The position numbers and the translations under genes were made by a program. Below the pieces are notes generated by a model that saw only the letters and a list, made by a program, of their open reading frames with translations, was not told the DNA's origin and did no database searches. A DNA stretch of 45,658 bases from Acidimicrobiales bacterium AG-414-N20 (GTDB lineage: Bacteria; Actinomycetota; Acidimicrobiia; Acidimicrobiales; MedAcidi-G1), in the NCBI GenBank assembly GCA_003214465.1, contig QCLO01000011.1:1-45658 (forward strand), in the 5' to 3' direction. This document shows positions 23,963 to 32,715 of the stretch, in pieces (position 1 is the stretch's first letter; each line of letters begins with the position of its first letter).

Positions 23963-25014
23963 AGTGGAATTTATGAATGGTCTTCCTTTAGAAAGAATTG
24001 ACATATTTAAAGATCATTTTCTTCGTTGTGGGGTGACTAACAAAGATGTAGTAGCTGTCCTCGCTGAGACTCAAAGTCGTAAAGAGCTTGTAAACACAGT
24101 TGAGCAGGCAATTAAAAAAAATCGGGTCTAAGTTCGCCACCACTGTAGTCCCTACCCCTCTTAACTACGGACCTGTACCTATAAGATCTACGGGTGCGAG
24201 TTTAGCTATAGATGGCAATCAGTCTGTGATTGCTGATTTGGCAGCTACAACTTTTGTAGTCGATTGCACAGTAGAAGGTTTGTTGCATGCCCCAGAGCGA
24301 GATCAAATCCTTAAAGACGGAACTAGGATACTTATGATTTCTAATGAGCATCCTGAAGTTTTTGACAGAATTGGCCACGATCCTACTTTGACTGAACGAG
24401 TAGAAAATGGGGTTAACAGACTTTCTTCAGCATCAATCATGAGAGTCTCCTCAGAAGCTGGTACAGATTTGACAGTCGACTTAAAAGGAGCTCAAGTAGC
24501 TGGTTCTGATGGTATAGCTCGCGAACCTGGAGAAATTTCTCATTGGCCTGGAGGGCTTGTCTTGTGCTTTCCAGATGCAGCATCCGTAAACGGTACAGTT
24601 GTGATGAAGCCAGGTGATGTGAATCTTACTTTTAAAGAGTATCTTCGTTCGACAATTCGTATAAAAATTGAATCGGATTACATTACTGAAATAGATGGAG
24701 ACGGACTCGATGCAGATCTCTTTTCTTCATATTTAGCAGCATGGAAAGAAGAAGATGCCTATGCAGTAAGTCATTTGGGTTGGGGAATGAATCATCTTTG
24801 CAGATGGGATGCTTTGCCAATGTACGACAAGTCGGATTTTAATGGAACTGAGTTACGTGCTTTCGCAGGTAACTTTTTATGGTCTACGGGCGCAAATGAA
24901 GTAGCGGGGAGATTTTGCCGTGGCCATTTTGATCTTCCTATGCGAGATTGCAGCGTTATCTTGGATAACAACCCAGTTGTTGAATCAGGAACACTAATAG
25001 AAGATTTGACTTGA
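23955..25014 (+). pseudogene. NicX-like 2,5-dihydroxypyridine 5,6-dioxygenase, split by a one-base frameshift
   Basis: The first frame (ATG 23955 or 23973 to a stop at 24131) encodes MNGLPLERIDIFKDHF and onward to VEQAIKK. The rest of the protein continues in the +1 frame to 25014. The frames join at a run of eight A (24114-24121); removing one A gives one continuous protein of about 350 residues. It resembles NicX, the iron dioxygenase that opens 2,5-dihydroxypyridine in nicotinate catabolism, with matching blocks HWPGG, SHLGWG, RAFAGNF and GHFDLPMRDC. The NicX ligands (His265, His318, Asp320) align with the His of SHLGWG and the His and Asp of GHFD, so the active site is intact. It may be a sequencing error, a recent mutation, or a slippage-controlled gene. 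Confidence 0.8.
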
Positions 25015-25021
25015 TAAGACC

Positions 25022-26284
25022 TTAAGTAGTTTTCACAAACAGGTGTTTTGTTCCGCTAATTAAGTGTGATCTTAACTTCTCGGAAGTTTTTGTTATTTCT
25101 ATTTTTGATGTGCGTTTAAGAAGTTCTTGAATAGTCACCCGTATCTCCATTCGGGCTAACCAGGCTCCTAGACAAAGGTGAGGTCCGTTTCTCCCAAAAG
25201 TTACATGATCATTAGGGTGGCGGCAGATATCAAATTTGTAGGGGTCTTCAAATTTTCTTTCATCGTAGTTCGCTGATATCCACCAAAGTACGACCTTTTG
25301 CCCTTCTCTTATTTCTTGCCCAGAGAGTTCTAAGTCAGAAGCTGCTGTTCTGCGAAAGTGTGTAGTTACAGTTGTCCAACGGAGAATTTCTTCGACCGCA
25401 CTTTCTATAAGTTTTGGATCATCTCTAAGTTTCTGCATTTCATCAGGATGTTCCACAAGCGCCCTAAGACCTTCTGTTAATGAATATCTTGTTGTGTCAT
25501 TACCAGCCGCTACCAACAAAGTAAAGAAATTATTGAATTCCAAATCAGTAAGTGGCTGCCCGTCATTAGTTGGTTCTAAAAGACGGGTGATTAAATCTTG
25601 ATGTTGAGAGTTTCTTCTTTCTGATGCAGCATTTTGAGCATATTTAAAGACTTCTAATCCAGCTGGGCTGCGAAAAGGAATTAATCTGAATTCTTCTGTA
25701 TCTACTTTGTCAACAACATGATCTGTATATTCAGGGTCTGAGTTAGACAAAAGTTGATCGCCTAAATCAACTAAAAGTTCACCATCTTCGTCAGGAACAC
25801 CTAGCAAGCGCCCCAGCATTCGCATAGGAAGAATTCGTGCAACGTCATCAACGAAGTCAAACTCATTTTTACTCAACGCTCTTTCAATGATTTCAATTGC
25901 TAGATTGCGAATCGGTTCTTCAAATGTTTCAACTGTTTGTCTTGTGAAACCGCGGTTCACTAATCTTCGAAGTCGAGTGTGTTGTGGAGGATCTAATTCC
26001 ATCATCGTCCGTCTCGCTTCAATTTCATCATGGTCCATTTCTTCAAGCCGGATGCCATTTTTGGAAGAGAATTCATCCCAGCGGTGATTTGCTTCGACTA
26101 CATCCTGATAGCGCGTAATTGACCAAAACCCAGAATCATCTTTTTCCGGGGTCCAACAAACAGGTTTCTCATCTCGCATTCTTTTGAAAGTCGAATATGG
26201 TACACCTGAGACCCAGGTGTCATGCGAGGGTAGATTAGCAAATCCATTATCATTTTTTGGCGCCCAAGGGTGGGTGTCAATCAC
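25022..26284 (-). CDS. Cytochrome P450 (CYP125/142-like)
   Basis: This is a soluble bacterial P450 monooxygenase of 420 residues. The heme-binding loop is FGRNGPHLCLG with thiolate C371. The I-helix has AAGNDTTR, the normal oxygen-activation motif, and the K-helix EEILRW and the LDPPQHTRLRRLVNRGFT segment are typical of the actinobacterial steroid/terpenoid group. It is most similar in the window to the P450 at 39689-40939. Translation starts at GTG and overlaps the preceding decarboxylase-like gene by eight bases. No ferredoxin or ferredoxin reductase is adjacent. The stop is only seven bases from that of the NicX-like gene, tail-to-tail. Confidence 0.92.
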   Translation of the reverse strand: MIDTHPWAPKNDNGFANLPSHDTWVSGVPYSTFKRMRDEKPVCWTPEKDDSGFWSITRYQDVVEANHRWDEFSSKNGIRLEEMDHDEIEARRTMMELDPPQHTRLRRLVNRGFTRQTVETFEEPIRNLAIEIIERALSKNEFDFVDDVARILPMRMLGRLLGVPDEDGELLVDLGDQLLSNSDPEYTDHVVDKVDTEEFRLIPFRSPAGLEVFKYAQNAASERRNSQHQDLITRLLEPTNDGQPLTDLEFNNFFTLLVAAGNDTTRYSLTEGLRALVEHPDEMQKLRDDPKLIESAVEEILRWTTVTTHFRRTAASDLELSGQEIREGQKVVLWWISANYDERKFEDPYKFDICRHPNDHVTFGRNGPHLCLGAWLARMEIRVTIQELLKRTSKIEITKTSEKLRSHLISGTKHLFVKTT

Positions 26285-27077
26285 TTAGATCTTCCAGTGT
26301 CGTGCCACCATTCCAAGTCACTCCTACACTTTGCCAGTAACCAGCAATCATTTCAGTTGGCTCCAAACGTTCGAGTCCCTCTACAGGAGATTCGAATAAT
26401 TTTATTTCGGCATCTCCTGTAAACGCCTGACTGGCTTCGCCATCGATTCCTTTCATAGTGACAAGTTCATTTATGGAGTCCGTTCCATCTGCTTCTATCC
26501 GAGGAAAAAATCTGTTATGAAGCATCGGTAGTGCATTTACAAAGCCTGAATTTTCACTTAGTCCGGTGATAGTGAACTTGGCTTCGACGAGTCTCCGCCC
26601 ATAGGCAGAACAAGTCGCCCCAAAGATTCCCCCTGGTTCCAGTTTTGGACCTGCTTTGCCTACATTTATTGGTCTAGTAAGCCAAATGTCTGCCATCTTT
26701 TTTGGGTATCCCTGTATGTGTCCCCTGACCATTGCATAGTCTTTGTCAACCCAAATGTAAACACACCTACTGTATGTCTGGCCTTTGTATTGGCACCTAA
26801 CTACGACAAAACATTCTTTGTATTGGAGCCGATCAGGATCTGTCACCTCGTTAAAATCTGCCGAACAAGATTGCCAATCTGCCCAAATGACTGCGACGGC
26901 ACCAGGATCGTCAGGAGCAAGAGAAAGATTATCTGGTAGCAACTCAGCTACCGATTCTGGTTTTGTTCTGAATTCAATCGTTAACATATCGCCCGAGTAA
27001 TGCCAGGGCGGATCCGGAACGATAGAAGTCTTTCCAGTAGAATCTCTTGGAAAAATAAAACCTTTAAGTCCTGCCAT
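26277..27077 (-). CDS. Acetoacetate decarboxylase-family protein
   Basis: This 266-residue protein has the ADC fold signature GYPKKMADIW, in which K126/K127 correspond to the Schiff-base lysine pair of acetoacetate decarboxylase. The environment is changed (MVRGHIQGYPKK), so the reaction could be decarboxylation, aldol/dehydration chemistry as in MppR-like relatives, or a hydratase/tautomerase step. It is the first gene of a two-gene operon with the P450 at 25022-26284 and is divergent from the FAH-family gene. A 22-bp palindrome begins three bases before its ATG. Confidence 0.75.
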   Translation of the reverse strand: MAGLKGFIFPRDSTGKTSIVPDPPWHYSGDMLTIEFRTKPESVAELLPDNLSLAPDDPGAVAVIWADWQSCSADFNEVTDPDRLQYKECFVVVRCQYKGQTYSRCVYIWVDKDYAMVRGHIQGYPKKMADIWLTRPINVGKAGPKLEPGGIFGATCSAYGRRLVEAKFTITGLSENSGFVNALPMLHNRFFPRIEADGTDSINELVTMKGIDGEASQAFTGDAEIKLFESPVEGLERLEPTEMIAGYWQSVGVTWNGGTTLEDLSD

Positions 27078-27079
27078 TA

Positions 27080-27101
27080 AGAAACTTTACACTAAGTTTC
27101 T
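27080..27101. promoter_or_regulatory. Operator-like palindrome between divergent operons
   Basis: AGAAACTT-N6-AAGTTTCT has perfect 8-bp arms (27080-27087 and 27094-27101). It fills much of the short space between the decarboxylase/P450 operon and the divergent FAH-family gene, and begins three bases from the decarboxylase start. It has the form of a dimeric repressor site. No regulator gene is adjacent, so the protein would act from elsewhere. Confidence 0.6.
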
Positions 27102-27135
27102 ACGAATTGGATTGCTGAACGAATTGGAGAATCGA

Positions 27136-27975
27136 GTGGAAATAAGGAGAATAAATTTTGAAGACACTTTTCTGGAGGTGCGTGTTGAGGGCGATTCATG
27201 CATAGCGAAAGATGGAAGAACATTTAGCATCTCCAAAGTTCAACACTTGCCACCTTCGGAACCTACAAAAATTCTATGCGTGCACCTTAATCATTCAAGT
27301 CGTGTAGAAGAATTTCAAGCTAACTTGCCACCGGCTCCGACCTATTTCCAAAAACCGCTATCTTCTTTGAATGCCCATAAGGGAGATGTAATTAGACCAA
27401 AAGGTTGCAGTTGGCTCAACTATGAAGGAGAAATTGTCATAGTCATTGGAAAGAAATGCCGTGGCATAAAACCCACGGAAGCTGCTGAATTTATTAGAGG
27501 ATTTACGATCGGGAATGATTTTGGACTGCATGATTTTCGTGATACTGATGCTGGCTCGATGTTACGAGTAAAAGGTTCTGATTCTCTTTGCCCGGTTGGC
27601 CCCGGTTTAAAAGAAGAATGGGATTTTAGGTCTAAGCAAATACTTACTTATGTGAATGGTGAAGTTGTCCAAGATGGCAATACTGACGAAATGAAGTGGG
27701 ACATGCATTATCTAGTCGCCGATTTAGCGAGAATAATGACTTTAAATCCGGGAGATATGATTTTTTCTGGAACACCAGCTAATTCAAGACCAGTAGAACC
27801 TGGGGACAAGGTAGAGGTGGAAGTTGAAGGGTTAGGAAAGCTCGAGAACAATGTAGTTGAAGGCGATTTCGGTGTCGATATTGACTTTGGAGCTCAGCCC
27901 AGCGAGTCGGAAGAAGTCATTTCAACGGCACTAGGTGGAGATTGGGAATTTCGAGGTATTCGATCACCTCAATAA
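27136..27975 (+). CDS. Fumarylacetoacetate hydrolase-family enzyme (hydrolase, isomerase or hydratase) 1
   Basis: Members of this metal-dependent family act late in meta-cleavage pathways as isomerase/decarboxylase, 2-oxopent-4-enoate hydratase or acylpyruvase. The metal-binding elements are visible as NYEGEIVIVIG (two Glu) and GNDFGLHDFRDTD, with MTLNPGDMIFSGTPA near the C-terminus. I chose GTG 27136, which follows TTGGAGA at good spacing, over TTG 27112. The N-terminal domain (about 70 residues) is poorly conserved. It is divergent from the decarboxylase/P450 pair and is followed by the ABC importer genes after 79 bp, so it may be the first gene of that transcript. Confidence 0.85.
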   Translation: MEIRRINFEDTFLEVRVEGDSCIAKDGRTFSISKVQHLPPSEPTKILCVHLNHSSRVEEFQANLPPAPTYFQKPLSSLNAHKGDVIRPKGCSWLNYEGEIVIVIGKKCRGIKPTEAAEFIRGFTIGNDFGLHDFRDTDAGSMLRVKGSDSLCPVGPGLKEEWDFRSKQILTYVNGEVVQDGNTDEMKWDMHYLVADLARIMTLNPGDMIFSGTPANSRPVEPGDKVEVEVEGLGKLENNVVEGDFGVDIDFGAQPSESEEVISTALGGDWEFRGIRSPQ

Positions 27976-28054
27976 TTTTTTCACCCCAATAGCTCTTTTT
28001 ATACAAATGCTCTAGGCTGATTTGTTATCCAAGGGTAAGTATTAGGAGGGGGAT

Positions 28055-29254
28055 ATGAAAAGGTCGAAGTTAGCTTGCGTGTTGATCGCTTTTTCGCTTC
28101 TTGCAGTTGCATGTGGAAGTGATGAAGAATCTGCACCAAGCACGCTGAAGATAGGTTATGCCGCAGATTTTTCCGATTTAGGTGGATTTGCTGATATGCC
28201 AGCTAGTCAGGCAGCCAATCATTTTGTTGCATTGGTCAACTGCTCGGGTGGAATTGACTCGAATGCTGGAATTGATATTGATGAGGTTTTAGCAACTGAT
28301 CTAAGCAACTGTTCAGAAATGTCAGGTACAAAACTTGAAATGACAGTTGAAAATATTGCTGGCGATCCTGAAGTGACTCAAAGAGCGAGTCAATCTCTTA
28401 TTGATGGGGGAGCATCTGCTCTTCTAGGTCCAGCATTTCCTGATTTTGGCGAACCACTTCTACAGGTAGCTGCAGGAAATATGCCAGTTTTGTTCGTTGC
28501 ATCAACTGAACCAATGCTCGCAGATTCTTCCCTTTTGGCTTTTCTTGTAGCGTTTGATGATACTGCACAAGCTTCGGCCGCAGCTGAATTTGCATTGGAT
28601 CAGGGTTGGTCTAATGCTGTAACTTTTTCCGCTCCAGGTCCTTATTTCGGATATAACCCAGAAGTATTTACAGAAGTATTTACAGCGGGTGGCGGAAATG
28701 TAATTTCAGATTACAACTTCGTTCCAATTGAAGATATGGATTTTTCAGCACAGGTCAATGAAATGGCTGGAGCGGGCCAAGCGCCTGATGTTGTTTATTC
28801 TGCCATGCTGTCTTTCCAAAGTGCAGTCTTGCGTGGTCAGCTAGATAGCGCTGGCGTAACTACTAATTACTTAGTAACCGATGCTTTTGAGGCAACTGGC
28901 GGATACTTCACTGACGGGGTAGAGGGCTTCTATCACACAACGCATTCGTTCCCTTCAGAAGGAAGCAGAATCAAGGCTCTTGCTGACAGTTATGAGGCAG
29001 CAAATGGCTCTCCTCTCGAAAATGCCTCATTTGGAGGTCTGGCAGTCGATGCTGTAGCAGTCATAGTTGATGCTTTTGTTAGAACTAAGTCAACTGATCC
29101 AAAAGTTATTGGTGAGGCTATTGCAGTAGCCAAAGATGTAAATGGAGCTACAGGAGATCTGACTTATGTCGGAACGACTGGAGTGCCTGCAAAGCCTGTA
29201 TATGTGCATCAAGTAGTAGGCGGTGCACCCACGCTTGCAGCCACAATCGACTAG
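28055..29254 (+). CDS. livK: Branched-chain amino acid/amide-type ABC transporter substrate-binding lipoprotein
   Basis: It is a periplasmic-type binding protein of the LivK/receptor family. The signal peptide ends in a lipobox (SLLAVAC, C20), followed by GSDEES. The mature protein has LKIGYAADFSDLGGFADMPA at the ligand-cleft start and the classic domain-crossing segments. At 399 residues it is normal length. Such proteins bind hydrophobic amino acids, short amides, urea or aromatic acids. In this island an aromatic, heterocyclic or amino-substituted compound is likely (inference). A strong AGGAGGGGG ribosome site precedes the ATG. It is the first of four contiguous transporter genes. Confidence 0.9.
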   Translation: MKRSKLACVLIAFSLLAVACGSDEESAPSTLKIGYAADFSDLGGFADMPASQAANHFVALVNCSGGIDSNAGIDIDEVLATDLSNCSEMSGTKLEMTVENIAGDPEVTQRASQSLIDGGASALLGPAFPDFGEPLLQVAAGNMPVLFVASTEPMLADSSLLAFLVAFDDTAQASAAAEFALDQGWSNAVTFSAPGPYFGYNPEVFTEVFTAGGGNVISDYNFVPIEDMDFSAQVNEMAGAGQAPDVVYSAMLSFQSAVLRGQLDSAGVTTNYLVTDAFEATGGYFTDGVEGFYHTTHSFPSEGSRIKALADSYEAANGSPLENASFGGLAVDAVAVIVDAFVRTKSTDPKVIGEAIAVAKDVNGATGDLTYVGTTGVPAKPVYVHQVVGGAPTLAATID

Positions 29255-29267
29255 GAGTTCATAAGCA

Positions 29268-29987
29268 GTGCTCGAAGTTGAGTCTTTAACGACCCGTTAT
29301 GGCTCGATTTCAGCTCTAAGAGACGTTGGTTTGTCTGTTGGTTCCGGTGAGGTGGTTTGCCTCATCGGTCCCAACGGAGCCGGCAAAACAACCCTTCTCT
29401 CAACTATTTCCGGTTTACTAAACCCGGTTTCGGGCTCCGTTAAGTTTGAAAACGAAGAGATTACTTCTTGGGCCCCGGATCGCATACTTCGCTCCGGGCT
29501 CGCATTGGTGCCAGAACACAGAAGAATTTTTGGGGATCTAACAGTTGATGAAAACCTTCTGGTAGGTGGAGTAACAATTTCTTCAGGAAGAAGACTTGAA
29601 CTGAAAGAGGAAATAATTACTCTTTTCCCAGTTCTTGGTGAAAAACTTTCTACCGAAGCCGGCTACCTTTCAGGTGGTGAGGCACAACAACTTGCTATCG
29701 GGAGAGCTCTAATGAGTGAACCCAAAATTTTACTAATGGACGAACCCGCCCTTGGATTGGCACCGGTCTTAGCTGAAGTGGTCTTCGAACTGATTAATCA
29801 ATTGCGTCAAAATGGACAGACTCTCTTGGTGGTTGAACAAAATGCAAGACGAATACTAGAAGTGGCCGACAGGGGCTATGTGATGAGATCGGGGAGCATC
29901 GTAATTTCGGGTGATTCTAATGAACTGATTTCACGAGACGATCTTTTCGAAACCTATATAGGTAAAACGGATACAACGCATGAATGA
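29268..29987 (+). CDS. livF: Branched-chain amino acid-type ABC transporter ATP-binding protein (LivF)
   Basis: This 239-residue ATPase has Walker A GPNGAGKTTLL (about 34-44), the signature LSGGEAQQLAIGRAL, and Walker B ILLMDEPALGLAP, with the short LivF-type C-terminus. LVPEHRRIFGDLTVDENLLVG is the LivF-specific segment. The start is GTG at 29268 with AGGAG ten bases before it. Its end overlaps the livH start by eight bases, so the two are translationally coupled. Confidence 0.93.
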   Translation: MLEVESLTTRYGSISALRDVGLSVGSGEVVCLIGPNGAGKTTLLSTISGLLNPVSGSVKFENEEITSWAPDRILRSGLALVPEHRRIFGDLTVDENLLVGGVTISSGRRLELKEEIITLFPVLGEKLSTEAGYLSGGEAQQLAIGRALMSEPKILLMDEPALGLAPVLAEVVFELINQLRQNGQTLLVVEQNARRILEVADRGYVMRSGSIVISGDSNELISRDDLFETYIGKTDTTHE

Positions 29988-30867
29988 ACTAATCCAGCAG
30001 ATCGTTGACGGATTGGGACGTGGCGGAATCTATGCCTTAATAGCTTTAGGTATTGCAGTTATTTTCGGCGTTATGCATCTTGTGAACTTTGCACATGGAG
30101 AGTTGATAACGGTAAGCGCCTATTCCGCTTATGGACTTTTTCAGGCAGGATGGAATTGGTGGTTTATCGTACCAGCAGTCATTTTGATAGCCGGTATGAC
30201 TTCGGTGGTTATAGAATTTCTAGCTTTTCGTTGGGTGAGAGGGGCACCCGATTTTACGATGCTAATGACCTCATTCGGAATCCATTTTGTGGTTCAGGCT
30301 TTATTTGTTATGTACGTTTCAGCTAACTTTCGGCAATTCCCAAGGCCAGATTGGATTTTTAACACAGTAAAAATTGCTGGTATAAGTTTTGAAGTCTTTG
30401 ACATAGCAGTCATATTCTTCACGTTGTTGACTCTTATTGGAACATTTTGGATTTTACAGAAAACAATGTTCGGAATAAGTCTAAGAGCTGCAGCTGAAGA
30501 CTTTGATGCAGCAAGATTGATGGGAGTAAGAAGTGACAGAATAATCCGTGGCGCTTTTGCCTTATCAGGTGTGTTAGCAGGAGTAGCAGCAGTCTTTTGG
30601 TTAATGAGAAGCGGACAAGCCGGTCCAACAGCTGGACTTACACCTATGTTGAAAGGTGTTTTGGCTGCTCTTATAGGTGGTTTAGGAAGTCTAGGGGGAG
30701 CGGTGCTGGGAGGAGTGGCACTTGGTTTGGTGGAGGTGATGCTCATATCAAGACTTCCAGAAGGTCTAGTGGGCTTAACAGACGGGATTGTTTTCCTTTT
30801 AATAGCCTTCTTATTTGTTTTCCGTCCCCAAGGTTTCATATCAGTGCGCCGAGCGGAGCGCGTGTGA
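29980..30867 (+). CDS. livH: Branched-chain amino acid-type ABC transporter permease (LivH)
   Basis: It is a membrane permease of 295 residues with about eight hydrophobic segments. The N-terminal QQIVDGLGRGGIYALIALGI followed by HLVNFAHGELITVSAYSAY is the LivH hallmark. The cytoplasmic coupling loop with RAAAEDFDAARLMGVRSDRI follows. The last base of its stop codon is the first base of the next gene's ATG (TGATG), so the permeases are coupled. Confidence 0.93.
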   Translation: MNELIQQIVDGLGRGGIYALIALGIAVIFGVMHLVNFAHGELITVSAYSAYGLFQAGWNWWFIVPAVILIAGMTSVVIEFLAFRWVRGAPDFTMLMTSFGIHFVVQALFVMYVSANFRQFPRPDWIFNTVKIAGISFEVFDIAVIFFTLLTLIGTFWILQKTMFGISLRAAAEDFDAARLMGVRSDRIIRGAFALSGVLAGVAAVFWLMRSGQAGPTAGLTPMLKGVLAALIGGLGSLGGAVLGGVALGLVEVMLISRLPEGLVGLTDGIVFLLIAFLFVFRPQGFISVRRAERV

Positions 30868-32705
30868 TGTCAAAAGAATATTTTCACTCACGCTTATTCA
30901 CTCTTGTTGGCCCCATATTAATTTTTGCTGTCCTTGTTTGCGGAGGACTTTTATATGCATCTTTTGGTGGTTCAGCTCGTGACGGTTTAATAACGCAGAT
31001 GCTAATAAATGCAATAATCGTCCTAGGTATACAGATATACGTAGGTAATACCGGTGTTCTTTCCTTTGGGCATATAGGTTTCGGTGCAATCGCTGGATAC
31101 GCATTTGCTATTTGCGCGATTTCACCCACCAGAAAGAACTCTCAGATACCAGATGCACCATTTGGACTTTCAGGAATTGATTTAACTCCTTTTCAATCTG
31201 TTCTTGTATCAATTCTATTAACTGTAATTGTTGCTTTCATCATAGGTTTGGGTTTAGCAAGGTCAGGTGCCAGATCGGGTTCTGTGGCAGCAACGGTAAT
31301 AACCCTCGCATTGCTTTTTGTGGTTCACGAGGTAGCAAAAAACTGGATTGATTTAACACGCGGCGGTAAAACAGGTCTGTCTTTCAGTCCTCTAGGTAAT
31401 GCGACATTGCAAGGTAGAGGCTGGATTTATATAGCTCTGTTATTTGCAATTATCATCGCTCGACTCTTTAAGGAAACTCGTTTAGGCAGGTTGGCACAAG
31501 CTGCGAGAGAAGATGATCTGGCTGCCAGAGCAGTAGGCATAGATCCAGCAGTTCAGCAGATGATTTCCCTCTTGTTGTCAGTCACACTCGTTTCGATAGG
31601 TGCTTCATTGCGTGTTTTTGAGTTGGGAAGTATTAATCCTCGTCTCTTCTTTTTTAAATTCACATTGTTGACACTGACGATGTTGATTGTTGGCGGTAGG
31701 AACAGTGTTACGGGAGCAGTCGTTGGAGTGGTAATAATTACCGCAGGTAGTGAATTTACAAGGTATTTGGCAGGACCTTCTGTAGATGTAGCGGCACTTG
31801 ACTGGATACTACGTAGCGGATTAACAGACATTTTCCTTGGGGCGTCGATGTTGGGTTTTATGATTTTCAAACCGGCAGGTTTGTTAGGAGATTGGGAATT
31901 AGATAAATGGCTTAAGAAATTTTTACCAGAAAAAACCAATGCTGAAGCAGTAAAAGATCGAGTAGAAAATAATCAAGAACGCAGCCATCAGAGCTTAAAC
32001 GTAGAAGGTGTGGTGGTAGATTTTGGAGGTTTTAGAGCACTGGATAGAGCGGAAATTCGTGCAGGAACTGATGAAGTTGTTGGATTAATAGGTCCGAACG
32101 GAGCAGGTAAAACTACTTTGCTTAATGTTATTACAGGAGTGGTTGACTGCAGTGAAGGCTATCTAAAGATAAATGGAAAGAGTATCGAAGGTTTGCAGCC
32201 ACACATGATAGCTAGAGCTGGGCTTGTCAGAACATTCCAAAATTTGAGATTGTTTCACCTTTTGTCCGTAAGGGAAAATATTGAAGTTGCCCGTCTGGCT
32301 TCGCCGGATGCAAATAATAGATTAGAGACAGTTGCGATCGAAGAGCTTCTACATATAACTGGTTTGGATGAATTAAGAAATAGACGTGCTGGGGAACTTG
32401 ACTACGGGAATGCCCGTCGATTGGAGTTAGCAAGAGCAGCAGCGGCAAATCCCGTGTTCTTGCTATTAGACGAGCCGACCAGTGGAATGAGCGACCATGA
32501 GTCGGAAGCGATGATTCATCAGGTAAGAAGCGTGGCTTCTCTTATAGGTGCAGGAGTTGTTGTAATTGATCATGATTTGAATTTCATCACGGGAATTTGT
32601 GATCGTGTATATGTGTTGGATCAAGGTCGTCTTATTTCAACTGGATCACCTGAAGAAATCTCACTTGATGAAAAAGTTAGAGCAGCCTACTTAGGCAGTT
32701 CTTAA
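30867..32705 (+). CDS. Fused LivM permease and LivG ATP-binding protein
   Basis: Residues 1-350 are a LivM-like permease (YVGNTGVLSFGHIGFGAIAGYAF; QAAREDDLAARAVGID coupling loop). Residues about 380-612 are a LivG-like ATPase with Walker A GPNGAGKTTLL, a degenerate signature YGNARRLELARA, and Walker B LLLDEPTSGM. LivG-specific LVRTFQNLRLF is present. The two are joined by a charged linker with no stop. An upstream in-frame extension to 30597 exists, but it overlaps livH and lacks permease character; ATG 30867, overlapping the livH stop, is the true start. LivM-LivG fusions are known. This gene closes the importer operon. Confidence 0.9.
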   Translation: MSKEYFHSRLFTLVGPILIFAVLVCGGLLYASFGGSARDGLITQMLINAIIVLGIQIYVGNTGVLSFGHIGFGAIAGYAFAICAISPTRKNSQIPDAPFGLSGIDLTPFQSVLVSILLTVIVAFIIGLGLARSGARSGSVAATVITLALLFVVHEVAKNWIDLTRGGKTGLSFSPLGNATLQGRGWIYIALLFAIIIARLFKETRLGRLAQAAREDDLAARAVGIDPAVQQMISLLLSVTLVSIGASLRVFELGSINPRLFFFKFTLLTLTMLIVGGRNSVTGAVVGVVIITAGSEFTRYLAGPSVDVAALDWILRSGLTDIFLGASMLGFMIFKPAGLLGDWELDKWLKKFLPEKTNAEAVKDRVENNQERSHQSLNVEGVVVDFGGFRALDRAEIRAGTDEVVGLIGPNGAGKTTLLNVITGVVDCSEGYLKINGKSIEGLQPHMIARAGLVRTFQNLRLFHLLSVRENIEVARLASPDANNRLETVAIEELLHITGLDELRNRRAGELDYGNARRLELARAAAANPVFLLLDEPTSGMSDHESEAMIHQVRSVASLIGAGVVVIDHDLNFITGICDRVYVLDQGRLISTGSPEEISLDEKVRAAYLGSS

Positions 32706-32715
32706 ACGAAGCTAG

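Noticed and set aside
27112-27135. TTG start for the first FAH-family gene
   Set aside because: GTG 27136 has a better-spaced TTGGAGA ribosome site, and the extra eight residues have no family support. The choice is not certain.
30294-30839. 181-codon open frame on the minus strand
   Set aside because: It is antisense to the well-supported livH gene, with lysine/proline-rich low-complexity translation and no family features.
30597-30866. Upstream extension of the LivM-LivG reading frame
   Set aside because: It lies entirely over livH in another frame, is rich in Arg/Ser/Gly, and has no permease character. The ATG at 30867 overlaps the livH stop and begins the normal LivM N-terminus.
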